A stretch of DNA of 64,000 bases, taken from contig NZ_MKVV01000035.1 of assembly GCF_001899645.1 (NCBI RefSeq), forward strand, positions 1-64,000. Reading direction: 5' to 3'. This document shows, piece by piece, positions 55,734 to 63,231 of this stretch. Source of the stretch: Pseudonocardia sp. 73-21. GTDB lineage: Bacteria > Actinomycetota > Actinomycetes > Mycobacteriales > Pseudonocardiaceae. The position numbers and the translations under genes are program-made. The notes under the pieces are model-generated. The model had not been told where the DNA came from. It worked only from the letters and a program-made list of their open reading frames with translations, and did no database searches. Within the stretch, counting starts at the first letter, position 1; each line of letters opens with the position of its first letter.

Positions 55734-56492
55734 TCAACAGGCGGGCGGGGGAGCTCCGGCCGACCCGGACCCGAACGAGATGTGCACGTGGTCCATGTGG
55801 TTGGCCGTGGCGCCGCCGCGGTCCTCCATGGCCTCCCAGCCGCTGCCGTAGTTGATGCGCTGGCGCCAGATGACGTAGGAGATGCCCAGCTCGTCGGCGT
55901 TGCGCAGCGCGCAGGCGGCCAGGGCGTCACCGGTGGAGCGGTCGACCATGAAGTCCACGGCCCGGCCGCCGGGGTGGTCCGAGGTGCCGGCGCGGCCGGC
56001 GACGCCGTACATCGTGGGCTCGCGGTACTGGCAGCCCAGGTACTGCGCGGCGGCCCGGGCGACGGCCGTGACCGCGCCGAGGCCGGAGGTGTCGAGCCCG
56101 CAGTCCAGGGCGGCCTTCCGCTCCGCCTCGGCCTTCGCCTCCGCCGCGCGGCGGTCGGCCTCGGCCTTCGCCGCGGCGACCTGCTTCTCCACGCGCTGGA
56201 CCGCGGCCACGAGCCGGGTGGCGCCCAGGACCTCGGGCTCCGGTGCGACGGGCACGACCGAGGGGAGCAGTGCGGCCTGCGCCGTGAGGGCGGCGGGTGC
56301 CGCGGACGGCACCGGTGCGGCCGCGCCCATCAGGGACAGCGCACCGCCGGCGACGGCGACGGCGGCGGTGCCGCGTCGGACGGGGACGGGGACGGACCGG
56401 TGCGCACCGCCGCCGGTCGCCGCGCGGCGGGGAGCCGCTGGCGCCGGAAGATGGTGTGCGCGTCGGCCCCGGGGGGAGCGATGCCGAGCCAC
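55734..56492 (-). CDS. Secreted ARB_07466/M15-like protein, paralog 2
   Basis: The 252-aa paralog shares the C-terminal domain (TSDHPGGRAVDFMVD, NHMDHVHISF, YVIWRQRINYGSGW against YVIWEQRINFGDGW in paralog 1). It differs by an Ala/Glu/Lys coiled coil (about 100-130; EKQVAAAKAEADRRAAEAKA) that would extend it from the membrane anchor. The tandem arrangement indicates an old duplication with divergence outside the catalytic-like domain. Confidence 0.82.
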   Translation of the reverse strand: MARHRSPRGRRAHHLPAPAAPRRAATGGGAHRSVPVPVRRGTAAVAVAGGALSLMGAAAPVPSAAPAALTAQAALLPSVVPVAPEPEVLGATRLVAAVQRVEKQVAAAKAEADRRAAEAKAEAERKAALDCGLDTSGLGAVTAVARAAAQYLGCQYREPTMYGVAGRAGTSDHPGGRAVDFMVDRSTGDALAACALRNADELGISYVIWRQRINYGSGWEAMEDRGGATANHMDHVHISFGSGSAGAPPPAC

Positions 56493-56687
56493 AGCCTGCC
56501 TTCCGGACCGACGGCGCGGCAGGACGGGTGGGGAGCCCCGTGGCCTTCTCGTGACCGTGCCGTCATCGATCCGGAAGCGACGCTAGGCAACCTCCGGCCC
56601 GGACGCCGGGAACAAGGGGGTCGAACCGGACGACCGCGCCGCCGGGAGCGACGAGCGGCACTTCCGCCGGGCCACCGGCGCAGCGGG

Positions 56688-56953
56688 TCAGGGTACGGAC
56701 ACGCGGAACTCGTTGCCCTCGGGATCGGCCAGCACCGTCCGGCGAGGCGGTGTGGACGTCGGGGTGCAGGCGGTTCTTCGCGACGCGGGGTCCGGGTACC
56801 GGGTCGACCCACACCGCGTGCTGCGGCGTCGGCCCGGCGATGCGCACCGTGTAGCCGCGGTTCGGCGAGCCGGAGCGCGATCGACCGGAATCGTGCGGTG
56901 GCCGCGGCGTCGGTGGCGTCGATGCAGAGGTCCCTACAGGCGGCGAGCGGCAC
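56688..56953 (-). pseudogene. VOC (glyoxalase-like) family pseudogene
   Basis: Three frames hold successive pieces of one small VOC protein: RDLCIDATDAAATARF, then YTVRIAGPTPQHAVWVDPVP with RVAKNRLHPDVHTA, then RRTVLADPEGNEFRVSVP and a stop. Two frameshifts are needed to join them. The order and spacing match the family, so it is a recently decayed gene. Confidence 0.8.
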
Positions 56954-57075
56954 GCGCCCCGACCCTACGAGGACGGTCGAGCAGGTACCGCGGACGCGCG
57001 GGCATTCCGCCGGTCTCCCGCCGCGACCAGCATCGGTCTCATGTTCACCGAGGTGGCGGGGTCGGGGCAGGGCTG

Positions 57076-57450
57076 GTGGCGGGCGTCTACACCGCGTTCT
57101 CGGTGGTGGTGATGCCGGCGTTGCGGCGCCGACCCGCGGCGGAGGGCGCGGCGCTGATGCAGGAGGTGAACCGGGTGATCGTCAACCCGGTGTTCGTGCT
57201 GCTGTTCGCCGGGACCGGCGTGCTCGCGGTGGTCGCGGCGGTCCTCGACACGCGGGCCGTCGTCGGGGCGGTGCTGTACGTGCTGGGATCGATCGGGCTG
57301 ACGGTCGTCGCCGACATTCCGCTGAACAACACCCTCGACGCCGACGGGGAACGGGTCTGGTCGCGGTACCTGTCGCGCTGGACGGCGTGGAACCACGTCC
57401 GCGCGCTGGCCACGACCGCGGCGACGGTGGCGCTGGTCGTGGCGGCCTGA
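57076..57450 (+). CDS. DUF1772 membrane protein, probably frameshifted at its 5' end
   Basis: The visible frame (GVYTAFSVVVMPALRR, NRVIVNPVFVLLFAGTG, DIPLNNTLDADGERVWSRYL, TAWNHVRALATTAATVAL) is a four-helix DUF1772 protein. Family members begin about 12 residues earlier; those residues (MFTEVA) are found from ATG 57041 in the +1 frame, and the join falls in a G-rich run at 57054-57064. Either a one-base loss inactivated the gene or translation starts at GTG 57076 with a shortened first helix. Confidence 0.7.
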   Translation: MAGVYTAFSVVVMPALRRRPAAEGAALMQEVNRVIVNPVFVLLFAGTGVLAVVAAVLDTRAVVGAVLYVLGSIGLTVVADIPLNNTLDADGERVWSRYLSRWTAWNHVRALATTAATVALVVAA

Positions 57451-57493
57451 CGGGGTGGACGAGACCGTCGCACAGACCTGCGGCCGACCGCCG

Positions 57494-57830
57494 GGGCGCG
57501 GTCGCCGCGGTGCGGGCCGAGCACGACGCGGGCATGACGCGCCCGGCCTGGGACGCGGTCGCCGATGTCACCGCGATCGGGCCGGGCACCCGCGTGCTGG
57601 CCGGCCTGATGCCCGGCGCGGCGGGTGACGTCGCCGTTCCCCACGCCCCGCCGGACGGGGAGACGCCGCTGCGCGGCCTGCTCCCGGCCGGCGACATCGG
57701 CGCCGTCGGCGAGCACGCGGTGCGTCGCGTGCTCCTCGACGGCTCCGCGCCGTTCCGGCCCGCGGACGGCTCGTACCTGTTCCGCACCACGTCCGGTGGG
57801 TCGTTGGGGCGACTCGTCCCAACCGTCCCT
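57494..57830 (+). pseudogene. SAM-dependent methyltransferase remnant
   Basis: The start MTRPAWDAVADVTAIGPGTRVL is the usual beginning of a class I methyltransferase just before its glycine-rich motif, but the motif and the central domain are missing. The text then jumps to a C-terminal-like end (GAVGEHAVRRVLLDGSAPFR, PADGSYLF) typical of the same family. A large internal deletion therefore explains it. No ribosome site or intact domain remains. Confidence 0.65.
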
Positions 57831-57885
57831 GACGTGCGGTTTCGATCATGGGCGGCGCACCGCCTCCGGGTCTAGGGTCGATCAC

Positions 57886-58746
57886 GTGGCCGACTGGGAC
57901 GGGCGGGGACTGCCACCGGTGGCCGCCGAGCGGGCGCGCCGGGCGGCGCAGGGCGGCGCGTGGACGTCGCTGCTGACGGTGCCGGCCGCGGCCGGGATCG
58001 ACGGGGCCGGGTTCGACCCCGTCGGTGAGGTCATGGGGTCCATGGTCCAGAAGATCGGCTGGGCGGGCTACCGGGGCTGCGGCGTCTACGGCAACTTCGG
58101 CGGCGGCATGACCGTCACGTCGTCGGACCGTTCGCGCTACAGCGGTTTCGGCCCCTACGTCGACGCCCTGAACCTCGGCTACCGCACCGCACTCGGGCGC
58201 ATGGCTCAGGAGGCCAGCACCATCGGCGCGGACGGCATCGTCGGTGTGAACCTCACCACCACCCACATCGACGGCGGCACGCGCGAGTTCACCGCGCTGG
58301 GCACGGCGGTGCGGGCACGCTCCACGTCGAGGCCCCACCGGCTGTTCCTCACCCACCTCCCCGGCCAGGACGTCGCCAAGCTCGTCCAGGCCGGCTGGAT
58401 GCCCACCGACCTGGTCTTCGGCATCTCCGTCGCCATCCGCCACGACGACTGGCGCACCCGCCAGCAGGCGTCCTGGGGGTCGGGCAACGTCGAGGTCTCC
58501 GGGTACACCGAGCTGATCACCCACACCCGCGCCGACGCCCGCAACCGCTTCGGCCGCCACGTCCGCGAGTCCGGGGCCGACGGGGCGATCGTCTCGTCGA
58601 TGGACCTGCGCGCGTGGGAGATCGAGCCGGGCGAGAACCACCGCGACCACGTCGCGGAGGCCACCATCTTCGGCACCTCGCTGGTGCGGTTCCACACCTC
58701 GACCGCGGCGCCGACGCGATCACTGACCTACCTGCCGCTGCGTTAG
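57886..58746 (+). CDS. YbjQ-like (heavy-metal-binding domain) protein 1
   Basis: The 286-aa protein contains two YbjQ/UPF0145-type units: ALGRMAQEASTIGADGIVGVNL with ALGTAVRA, and a C-terminal RHVRESGADGAIVSSMDL with FGTSLVRF. YbjQ proteins form pentamers; the name refers to a proposed metal role that is not proven. A leading segment (about 1-60) is Ala/Gly rich. It starts an operon with a paralog and a third gene. Confidence 0.82.
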   Translation: MADWDGRGLPPVAAERARRAAQGGAWTSLLTVPAAAGIDGAGFDPVGEVMGSMVQKIGWAGYRGCGVYGNFGGGMTVTSSDRSRYSGFGPYVDALNLGYRTALGRMAQEASTIGADGIVGVNLTTTHIDGGTREFTALGTAVRARSTSRPHRLFLTHLPGQDVAKLVQAGWMPTDLVFGISVAIRHDDWRTRQQASWGSGNVEVSGYTELITHTRADARNRFGRHVRESGADGAIVSSMDLRAWEIEPGENHRDHVAEATIFGTSLVRFHTSTAAPTRSLTYLPLR

Positions 58747-58754
58747 GAGCACCT

Positions 58755-59576
58755 GTGACTGCAGGAGAACTGCACATCCCCGAGGACGCGATGCGGCGTC
58801 TCGCCGAGATGCGGCCCGGTCAGGCCACGAGCCTGTTCACCTCGGACCTGTCGGTCAACGAGTTCCTGCTCGTGCGCGAGGCGGGGTTCCGCCCGCTCGG
58901 GCTGGTGCTGGGCAGCTCGATCTACCACGTCGGGTTCCAGATGGGCCGCTGGAACAAGAACCAGGAGCTCACCACGCTCTCGCAGGCGATGTACCACGCC
59001 CGCGAGCTGGCGATGAGCCGCATGGAGGCCGAGGCCGACCAGCTCGGCGCCGACGGCATCGTCGGCGTGCGGCTGGAGATCGAGTTCAAGGAGTTCGGCA
59101 CCGACCTGGCTGAGTTCATCGCCGTCGGCACGGCGGTCAAGTCCGACCACCCGACGCCCGAGGGCGGCTCCTGGCGCAACAACAGGAACCAGCCGTTCAC
59201 CTCCGACCTGTCGGGCCAGGACTTCTGGACGCTCATCCAGGCCGGCTACGCGCCGCTGGCCATGGTGATGGGAACGTGCGTCTACCACATCGCCCACCAG
59301 CGGTTCTGGCAGGCGATGGGCAACATCGGGCAGAACGTGGAGCTCCCGCAGTTCACCGAGGCCCTCTACGACGCCCGCGAGCTCGCGATGAGCCGGATGC
59401 AGGCCGAGGCCGAGCAGTACCACGCCGAGGGCATCGTCGGGGTGGACCTGCGCAGCCACGGGCACCGCTGGGGCGGGCACACCACGGAGTTCTTCGCGAT
59501 CGGCACGGCCGTGCGCCCGCTGCGTGCGGACCACCACATCCCGACGCCCCAACTGGTCCTCCCGCTGACAGACTGA
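58755..59576 (+). CDS. YbjQ-like protein 2 (paralog)
   Basis: The 273-aa protein again has two units: ARELAMSRMEAEADQLGADGIVGV with FIAVGTAV, and ARELAMSRMQAEAEQYHAEGIVGV with FFAIGTAV. The two units are internally similar, so the gene arose by domain duplication. AGGAG precedes GTG 58755, 8 nt after the first gene's stop. Function unknown. Confidence 0.84.
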   Translation: MTAGELHIPEDAMRRLAEMRPGQATSLFTSDLSVNEFLLVREAGFRPLGLVLGSSIYHVGFQMGRWNKNQELTTLSQAMYHARELAMSRMEAEADQLGADGIVGVRLEIEFKEFGTDLAEFIAVGTAVKSDHPTPEGGSWRNNRNQPFTSDLSGQDFWTLIQAGYAPLAMVMGTCVYHIAHQRFWQAMGNIGQNVELPQFTEALYDARELAMSRMQAEAEQYHAEGIVGVDLRSHGHRWGGHTTEFFAIGTAVRPLRADHHIPTPQLVLPLTD

Positions 59577-59581
59577 CGCCC

Positions 59582-60004
59582 ATGACGATGGAACCCAGCG
59601 GCCTGGGCCCGATGGGCGACGTCCAGCTACTGGCCGCCACCCTGCGCTCGGACCGCGCCGACGTCGAGTCCTACGCCCGCGTGCTGTCGGGCGCGCTGGC
59701 CGACGCCCTGCCGTCGGGGATGGTCGAGGTGGAGTACAAGCGCGGGCTCGCCGACCGGATGGCCGGCCGCGAGGGCCGGGCCGTCGCCGTCACGGTGCAC
59801 GGGGAGGACCGCGAGCTCGGCCTCAGCGAAGGCGCCCGCGGCGGGGTGGAGGCCCAGATCCGCCAGATCGTGCGCGGCATCGTGATCAGCCGCCGCACGG
59901 TGGGGGTGGACGAGTGGCTGGTGGCGCTGGCAGAAGTCCTCACCAGCACTGCACACGAGAACGCGACAGCCCGCGCAGCCCTGGACCGCCTGCTCGGCGG
60001 CTGA
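59582..60004 (+). CDS. Hypothetical protein of YbjQ operon
   Basis: The 140-aa protein is not one I can name. It is a mixed alpha/beta protein (ARVLSGALADALPSGMVEVE, AVAVTVHGEDRELGLSEG, IRQIVRGIVISRRTVG, then VDEWLVALAEVLTSTAHENA). It begins 5 nt after the stop of the second YbjQ-like gene and should be made with it. Confidence 0.75.
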   Translation: MTMEPSGLGPMGDVQLLAATLRSDRADVESYARVLSGALADALPSGMVEVEYKRGLADRMAGREGRAVAVTVHGEDRELGLSEGARGGVEAQIRQIVRGIVISRRTVGVDEWLVALAEVLTSTAHENATARAALDRLLGG

Positions 60005-60149
60005 GCGCGACACCCGAGTGGTCCGATCTTGCGGTCGGCGTCCGGAACGTGGCAACGGATGACGCTGGGGCCGCCCGGGAGAGGCAGTGGAGGTGGCGCG
60101 CCCGACCTCAGCGTGGTTTCCCCACGACCGAACCACTCTGGTGCCGCTC

Positions 60150-61088
60150 TCAGCGCACCAGGAACCACACGATGCAGGCCACGCCCGCCGCGATGCAGTA
60201 GATGCCGAACGGGCGCAGGGAGCGGGTCTCGAAGTAGGTGGTCAGGTACCGCACCGACACGTACGCGCCGAGGCCCGAGAGCAGGCTGCCCACCAGGATC
60301 TGGGGCCGGATGCCGTCGCCGAGCGGCCCGGCGAGGTCGCCGATCTTGAGCAGTCCGGCCGCCAGGATCACCGGCGTGGCCAGCAGGAACGAGAAGCGGG
60401 CCGCGTCGGCGTGGGAGAGGCCCTTCGTCAGCCCGGCCACCATCGTGGCGCCCGAGCGGCTGATCCCGGGGCACAGCGCCGCGATCTGGGCGGCGCCGAT
60501 GAGCACGGCCCGGCCCATCGGGATCGTGGCGAGCCTGCGGTCGGCGAGCTCCTCGGCCGTCGCTGCGGCGACCCGGCGGTGCCCCGACGGCACGGCCGGG
60601 ATGACGTCGGTGACGGGTTCCTGCGCCTCGGACCGGCGCCGGAGCTGGTCGCCGACCAGCAGCAGCACGCCGTTGAGGGCGAGGAACGCCGCGGTCGGGA
60701 TCGGGTTGCTCAGATAGGTACGGAACACCTTCTCCAGCAGCAGGCCCGCGAGCCCCACGGGAATGGTGGCCAGCACGAGCATCCAGGCCAGGCGCTGGTC
60801 GGGGTCGACCACCTCGCGCCGCGCGACGCTGGTGACGAGGCCGCGCACGATCCGCACCCAGTCGCGTCGGAAGTAGATGATCAGGGCGATCGCGGTGGCC
60901 ACGTGCAGACCCACGACGAACGCCAGGTAGGGAGACTGCTTCGACGTGACGTCGAGGTCGGTCGCCCAGCTGCCGCCGACCACCGCCGGGATCAGGATGC
61001 TGTGCCCGAGGCTCGACACCGGGAACAGCTCGGCCACGCCCTGCAGACCGCCGATGACGATCGCTTCCAGCCACGAGAGGTTGCTCAT
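60150..61088 (-). CDS. uppP: Undecaprenyl-diphosphatase
   Basis: The 312-aa multi-pass membrane enzyme dephosphorylates undecaprenyl diphosphate so the lipid carrier of wall synthesis can be reused; it is also called BacA. The two signature regions are LQGVAELFPVSSLGHSI (about 15-31) and PGISRSGATMVAGL (about 212-225), containing catalytic Glu, Ser and Arg. An insert rich in Arg/Ala (about 150-185) is longer than in E. coli. It stands between the YbjQ operon and the LCP gene on its own transcript. Confidence 0.95.
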   Translation of the reverse strand: MSNLSWLEAIVIGGLQGVAELFPVSSLGHSILIPAVVGGSWATDLDVTSKQSPYLAFVVGLHVATAIALIIYFRRDWVRIVRGLVTSVARREVVDPDQRLAWMLVLATIPVGLAGLLLEKVFRTYLSNPIPTAAFLALNGVLLLVGDQLRRRSEAQEPVTDVIPAVPSGHRRVAAATAEELADRRLATIPMGRAVLIGAAQIAALCPGISRSGATMVAGLTKGLSHADAARFSFLLATPVILAAGLLKIGDLAGPLGDGIRPQILVGSLLSGLGAYVSVRYLTTYFETRSLRPFGIYCIAAGVACIVWFLVR

Positions 61089-61183
61089 CGGAATGCAGAC
61101 TAACGGCGGTGGAATTCACCGGTGACACCGCCCGGAATGCTTTACCGCCGCTTAACCGAAATGGTCTGGAAAGCCCAATCGGG

Positions 61184-62665
61184 TCATTTCACGCACGGGA
61201 TGCCGCCGCCGGAGATGCCGTCGAGCGCCGACGTCGGGGCCGCGGCGGGGGTCGGCGTCGCGGAGGAGGTGGCGGGCAGGGTGAACCCGGCGCCCAGGAC
61301 CACCTCCAGGTGCCCGGGGGCGACGGTGCCGTCCTCCGTGGTGTGCGATGTGCCGAGCGTGCCGGCGAGCGCGGCCGCGGCGGCGCCGGCCCCGGCCGGG
61401 AAGTGGACGACGGTGCTCGCCCGCCGCGCGGTGTTGCCAGTGCTGCCTGCGGTGTAGCCGTCACCGGCGAGGGTCTGGGAGACGGTCGCGGCCAGCCCGG
61501 TGCGCCCGGTGGCGTTGAGGACGTCGACGGTGCCCAGGGGAGCGGCCGGTGCCGCGGGGGCGCTCGTCGGCGCCGCCGGGTTCAGCAGCCGCGCGACCGT
61601 CGCCTGCACCTGCGCCACGTCCACGATGTTGACGTCCTCGCCGAGCGGGTCCTTGCCGAACTTCTCGATCGGCAGCGTCGTGAAGGTGACGTTGCCACCC
61701 GCCAGCCCCGAGGCCTGCTGGGCGAACTGCAGCAGGTCCAGCCCGTCGTCGACCGCGATGTTCTGCTTGGCCACGTCGATCAGGCCCTGCAGCTTCGTGG
61801 GGTCGGTGATCGTGCCGGCCTGTTTGAGCTGGAACGCCAGCGACGCGATGAACGCCTGCTGGCGGCGTTCGCGGTCGAGGTCGGTGAAGTTCAGCGACGG
61901 GTGGACGGTGTCGCGGCGCTGCCGCACGAACGCGAGGGCCTGGGCCGCGTCGAGCTGCTGGTAGCCCTGGTGGAAGTTCGCGCCGGAGTAGCTGTCCTGG
62001 GTGTTCTCGGCCAGGCACACCGTGATCGGCGCGACCACCTGCGCGAGCTGGTAGAACGCCACCATCGTCACTTCGACGAAATGATCCACCGGCACGCCGC
62101 CGAGGAACTGCCGGACGGTGGCGATCTCGGAGGTGCGCCCGGCGTCGCGGCTGCGCTGCTCCAGCGTGGCGGCGTCGGTGACGCCCTGGGCCACCAGTTG
62201 CTTGTGCTCCTGGTCGAACGCGAGCCCGTAGGCCTGCTTGATCTTGCCCTTCGACTGGCCGTCGGGGACGCCGGCCAGCGACACGTAGTCGTCGCGGGGT
62301 ATCGACATGGCCGTGGCCCGGCTGCCGTCGCCCGGGACGTGCAGCAGGATCAGCACGTTGGCGTTGTAACCGCCGACGTCGGACGCGCCGGTGTGCATCG
62401 CGTCGTAGACCGCGGCGGGGAGCGGGTCGCCGTTCTCGTCGAGGCGGCTGTCCAGGCCCATGACCAGGATGTTGGTGTCGGTCCCGGTGGAGGTCCCCGA
62501 GCCCGAACCGAGCGCGGCCGAGCGGTGCAGCCCGTCGGACAGGTTCGTGTACTGGTCCCACGCGACACCGGTGACGGCCAGCACCAGAGCGGAGACGGCG
62601 GCCACCGCCGAGCGCACCACGGTGGTTCTCACGAGCTGACGGTAGCTGCCCGTGACGCCGGCCAA
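61184..62665 (-). CDS. LytR-CpsA-Psr (LCP) family wall-polymer transferase
   Basis: The 493-aa protein has an N-terminal membrane anchor (about 15-35), an LCP domain (about 60-290; LVMGLDSRLD, MSIPRDDYVSL, LAFVRQRRDT) and a C-terminal LytR_C domain (about 375-460; TVDVLNATGRTGLAATVSQT). LCP proteins attach polymers such as arabinogalactan or teichoic acid to peptidoglycan. The terminal Ala/Pro/Ser tail is low complexity. An A+T-rich patch at 61135-61185 follows the stop. Confidence 0.93.
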   Translation of the reverse strand: MAGVTGSYRQLVRTTVVRSAVAAVSALVLAVTGVAWDQYTNLSDGLHRSAALGSGSGTSTGTDTNILVMGLDSRLDENGDPLPAAVYDAMHTGASDVGGYNANVLILLHVPGDGSRATAMSIPRDDYVSLAGVPDGQSKGKIKQAYGLAFDQEHKQLVAQGVTDAATLEQRSRDAGRTSEIATVRQFLGGVPVDHFVEVTMVAFYQLAQVVAPITVCLAENTQDSYSGANFHQGYQQLDAAQALAFVRQRRDTVHPSLNFTDLDRERRQQAFIASLAFQLKQAGTITDPTKLQGLIDVAKQNIAVDDGLDLLQFAQQASGLAGGNVTFTTLPIEKFGKDPLGEDVNIVDVAQVQATVARLLNPAAPTSAPAAPAAPLGTVDVLNATGRTGLAATVSQTLAGDGYTAGSTGNTARRASTVVHFPAGAGAAAAALAGTLGTSHTTEDGTVAPGHLEVVLGAGFTLPATSSATPTPAAAPTSALDGISGGGIPCVK

Positions 62666-62814
62666 GCCGTGTCCAACAGCTCACCAAGAGATCGGCAAGT
62701 CGGCCCCGATGCGCTGCTGTCGAGGTCTGGTAGCCCGAACGTGGCACGGCACGGTGAACGATCCGACGGTGGCGGGTTCGCCGACGGCGCGGCCCAGAGG
62801 TCGGTGACCCCGGC

Positions 62815-63231
62815 CTCCCGCTTCGCCAACATCGTCGTCACCGACTCGGGCACCGGCCTGGTGCACTCGGCGATGAAGGGCCCGCTCGCACGGGCCGACA
62901 GCCTCGTCGTGGTCGGCGCGCCCACTGTCGACGGCGCGGGTCGCGCGGCCACGACGCTGGACCGGCTCGCCTCCCACGGCCACGCGGAGCAGGCCGTCCG
63001 GGCCCTGGTGGTGCTCAGCTGCGACCGGTGGAGCCCGGAGATCGACCGCGGCCGCATCCGCGCGTAGTTCGGGGCGCGGTGCCGCGGGGTCGTCGAGATC
63101 CCGTTCGACCCGCACCTCGCCATCGGCGGCCGGGCGCTGCTGCCCGCCCTGCGCCCGCGACGATCGACGCGTTCCTGCTGCTGGCGGCCCGGGTCGCGGA
63201 CGGGTTCGTCAGTCCGCCAGGTTCGCGCTGA
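62815..63231 (+). pseudogene. ParA/MinD-like ATPase pseudogene, C-terminal remnant
   Basis: The frame reads RFANIVVTDSGTGLVHSAMKG, then ADSLVVVGAPTVDGAGRAAT, RALVVLSCDRWSPEIDRGRIRA and a TAG where relatives have Tyr (TAC or TAT). It continues FGARCRGVVEIPFDPHLAIG, then shifts frame to ATIDAFLLLAARVADGF. The N-terminal P-loop half is absent. Such ATPases accompany type VII secretion-like or partition systems; this copy is dead. Confidence 0.8.
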
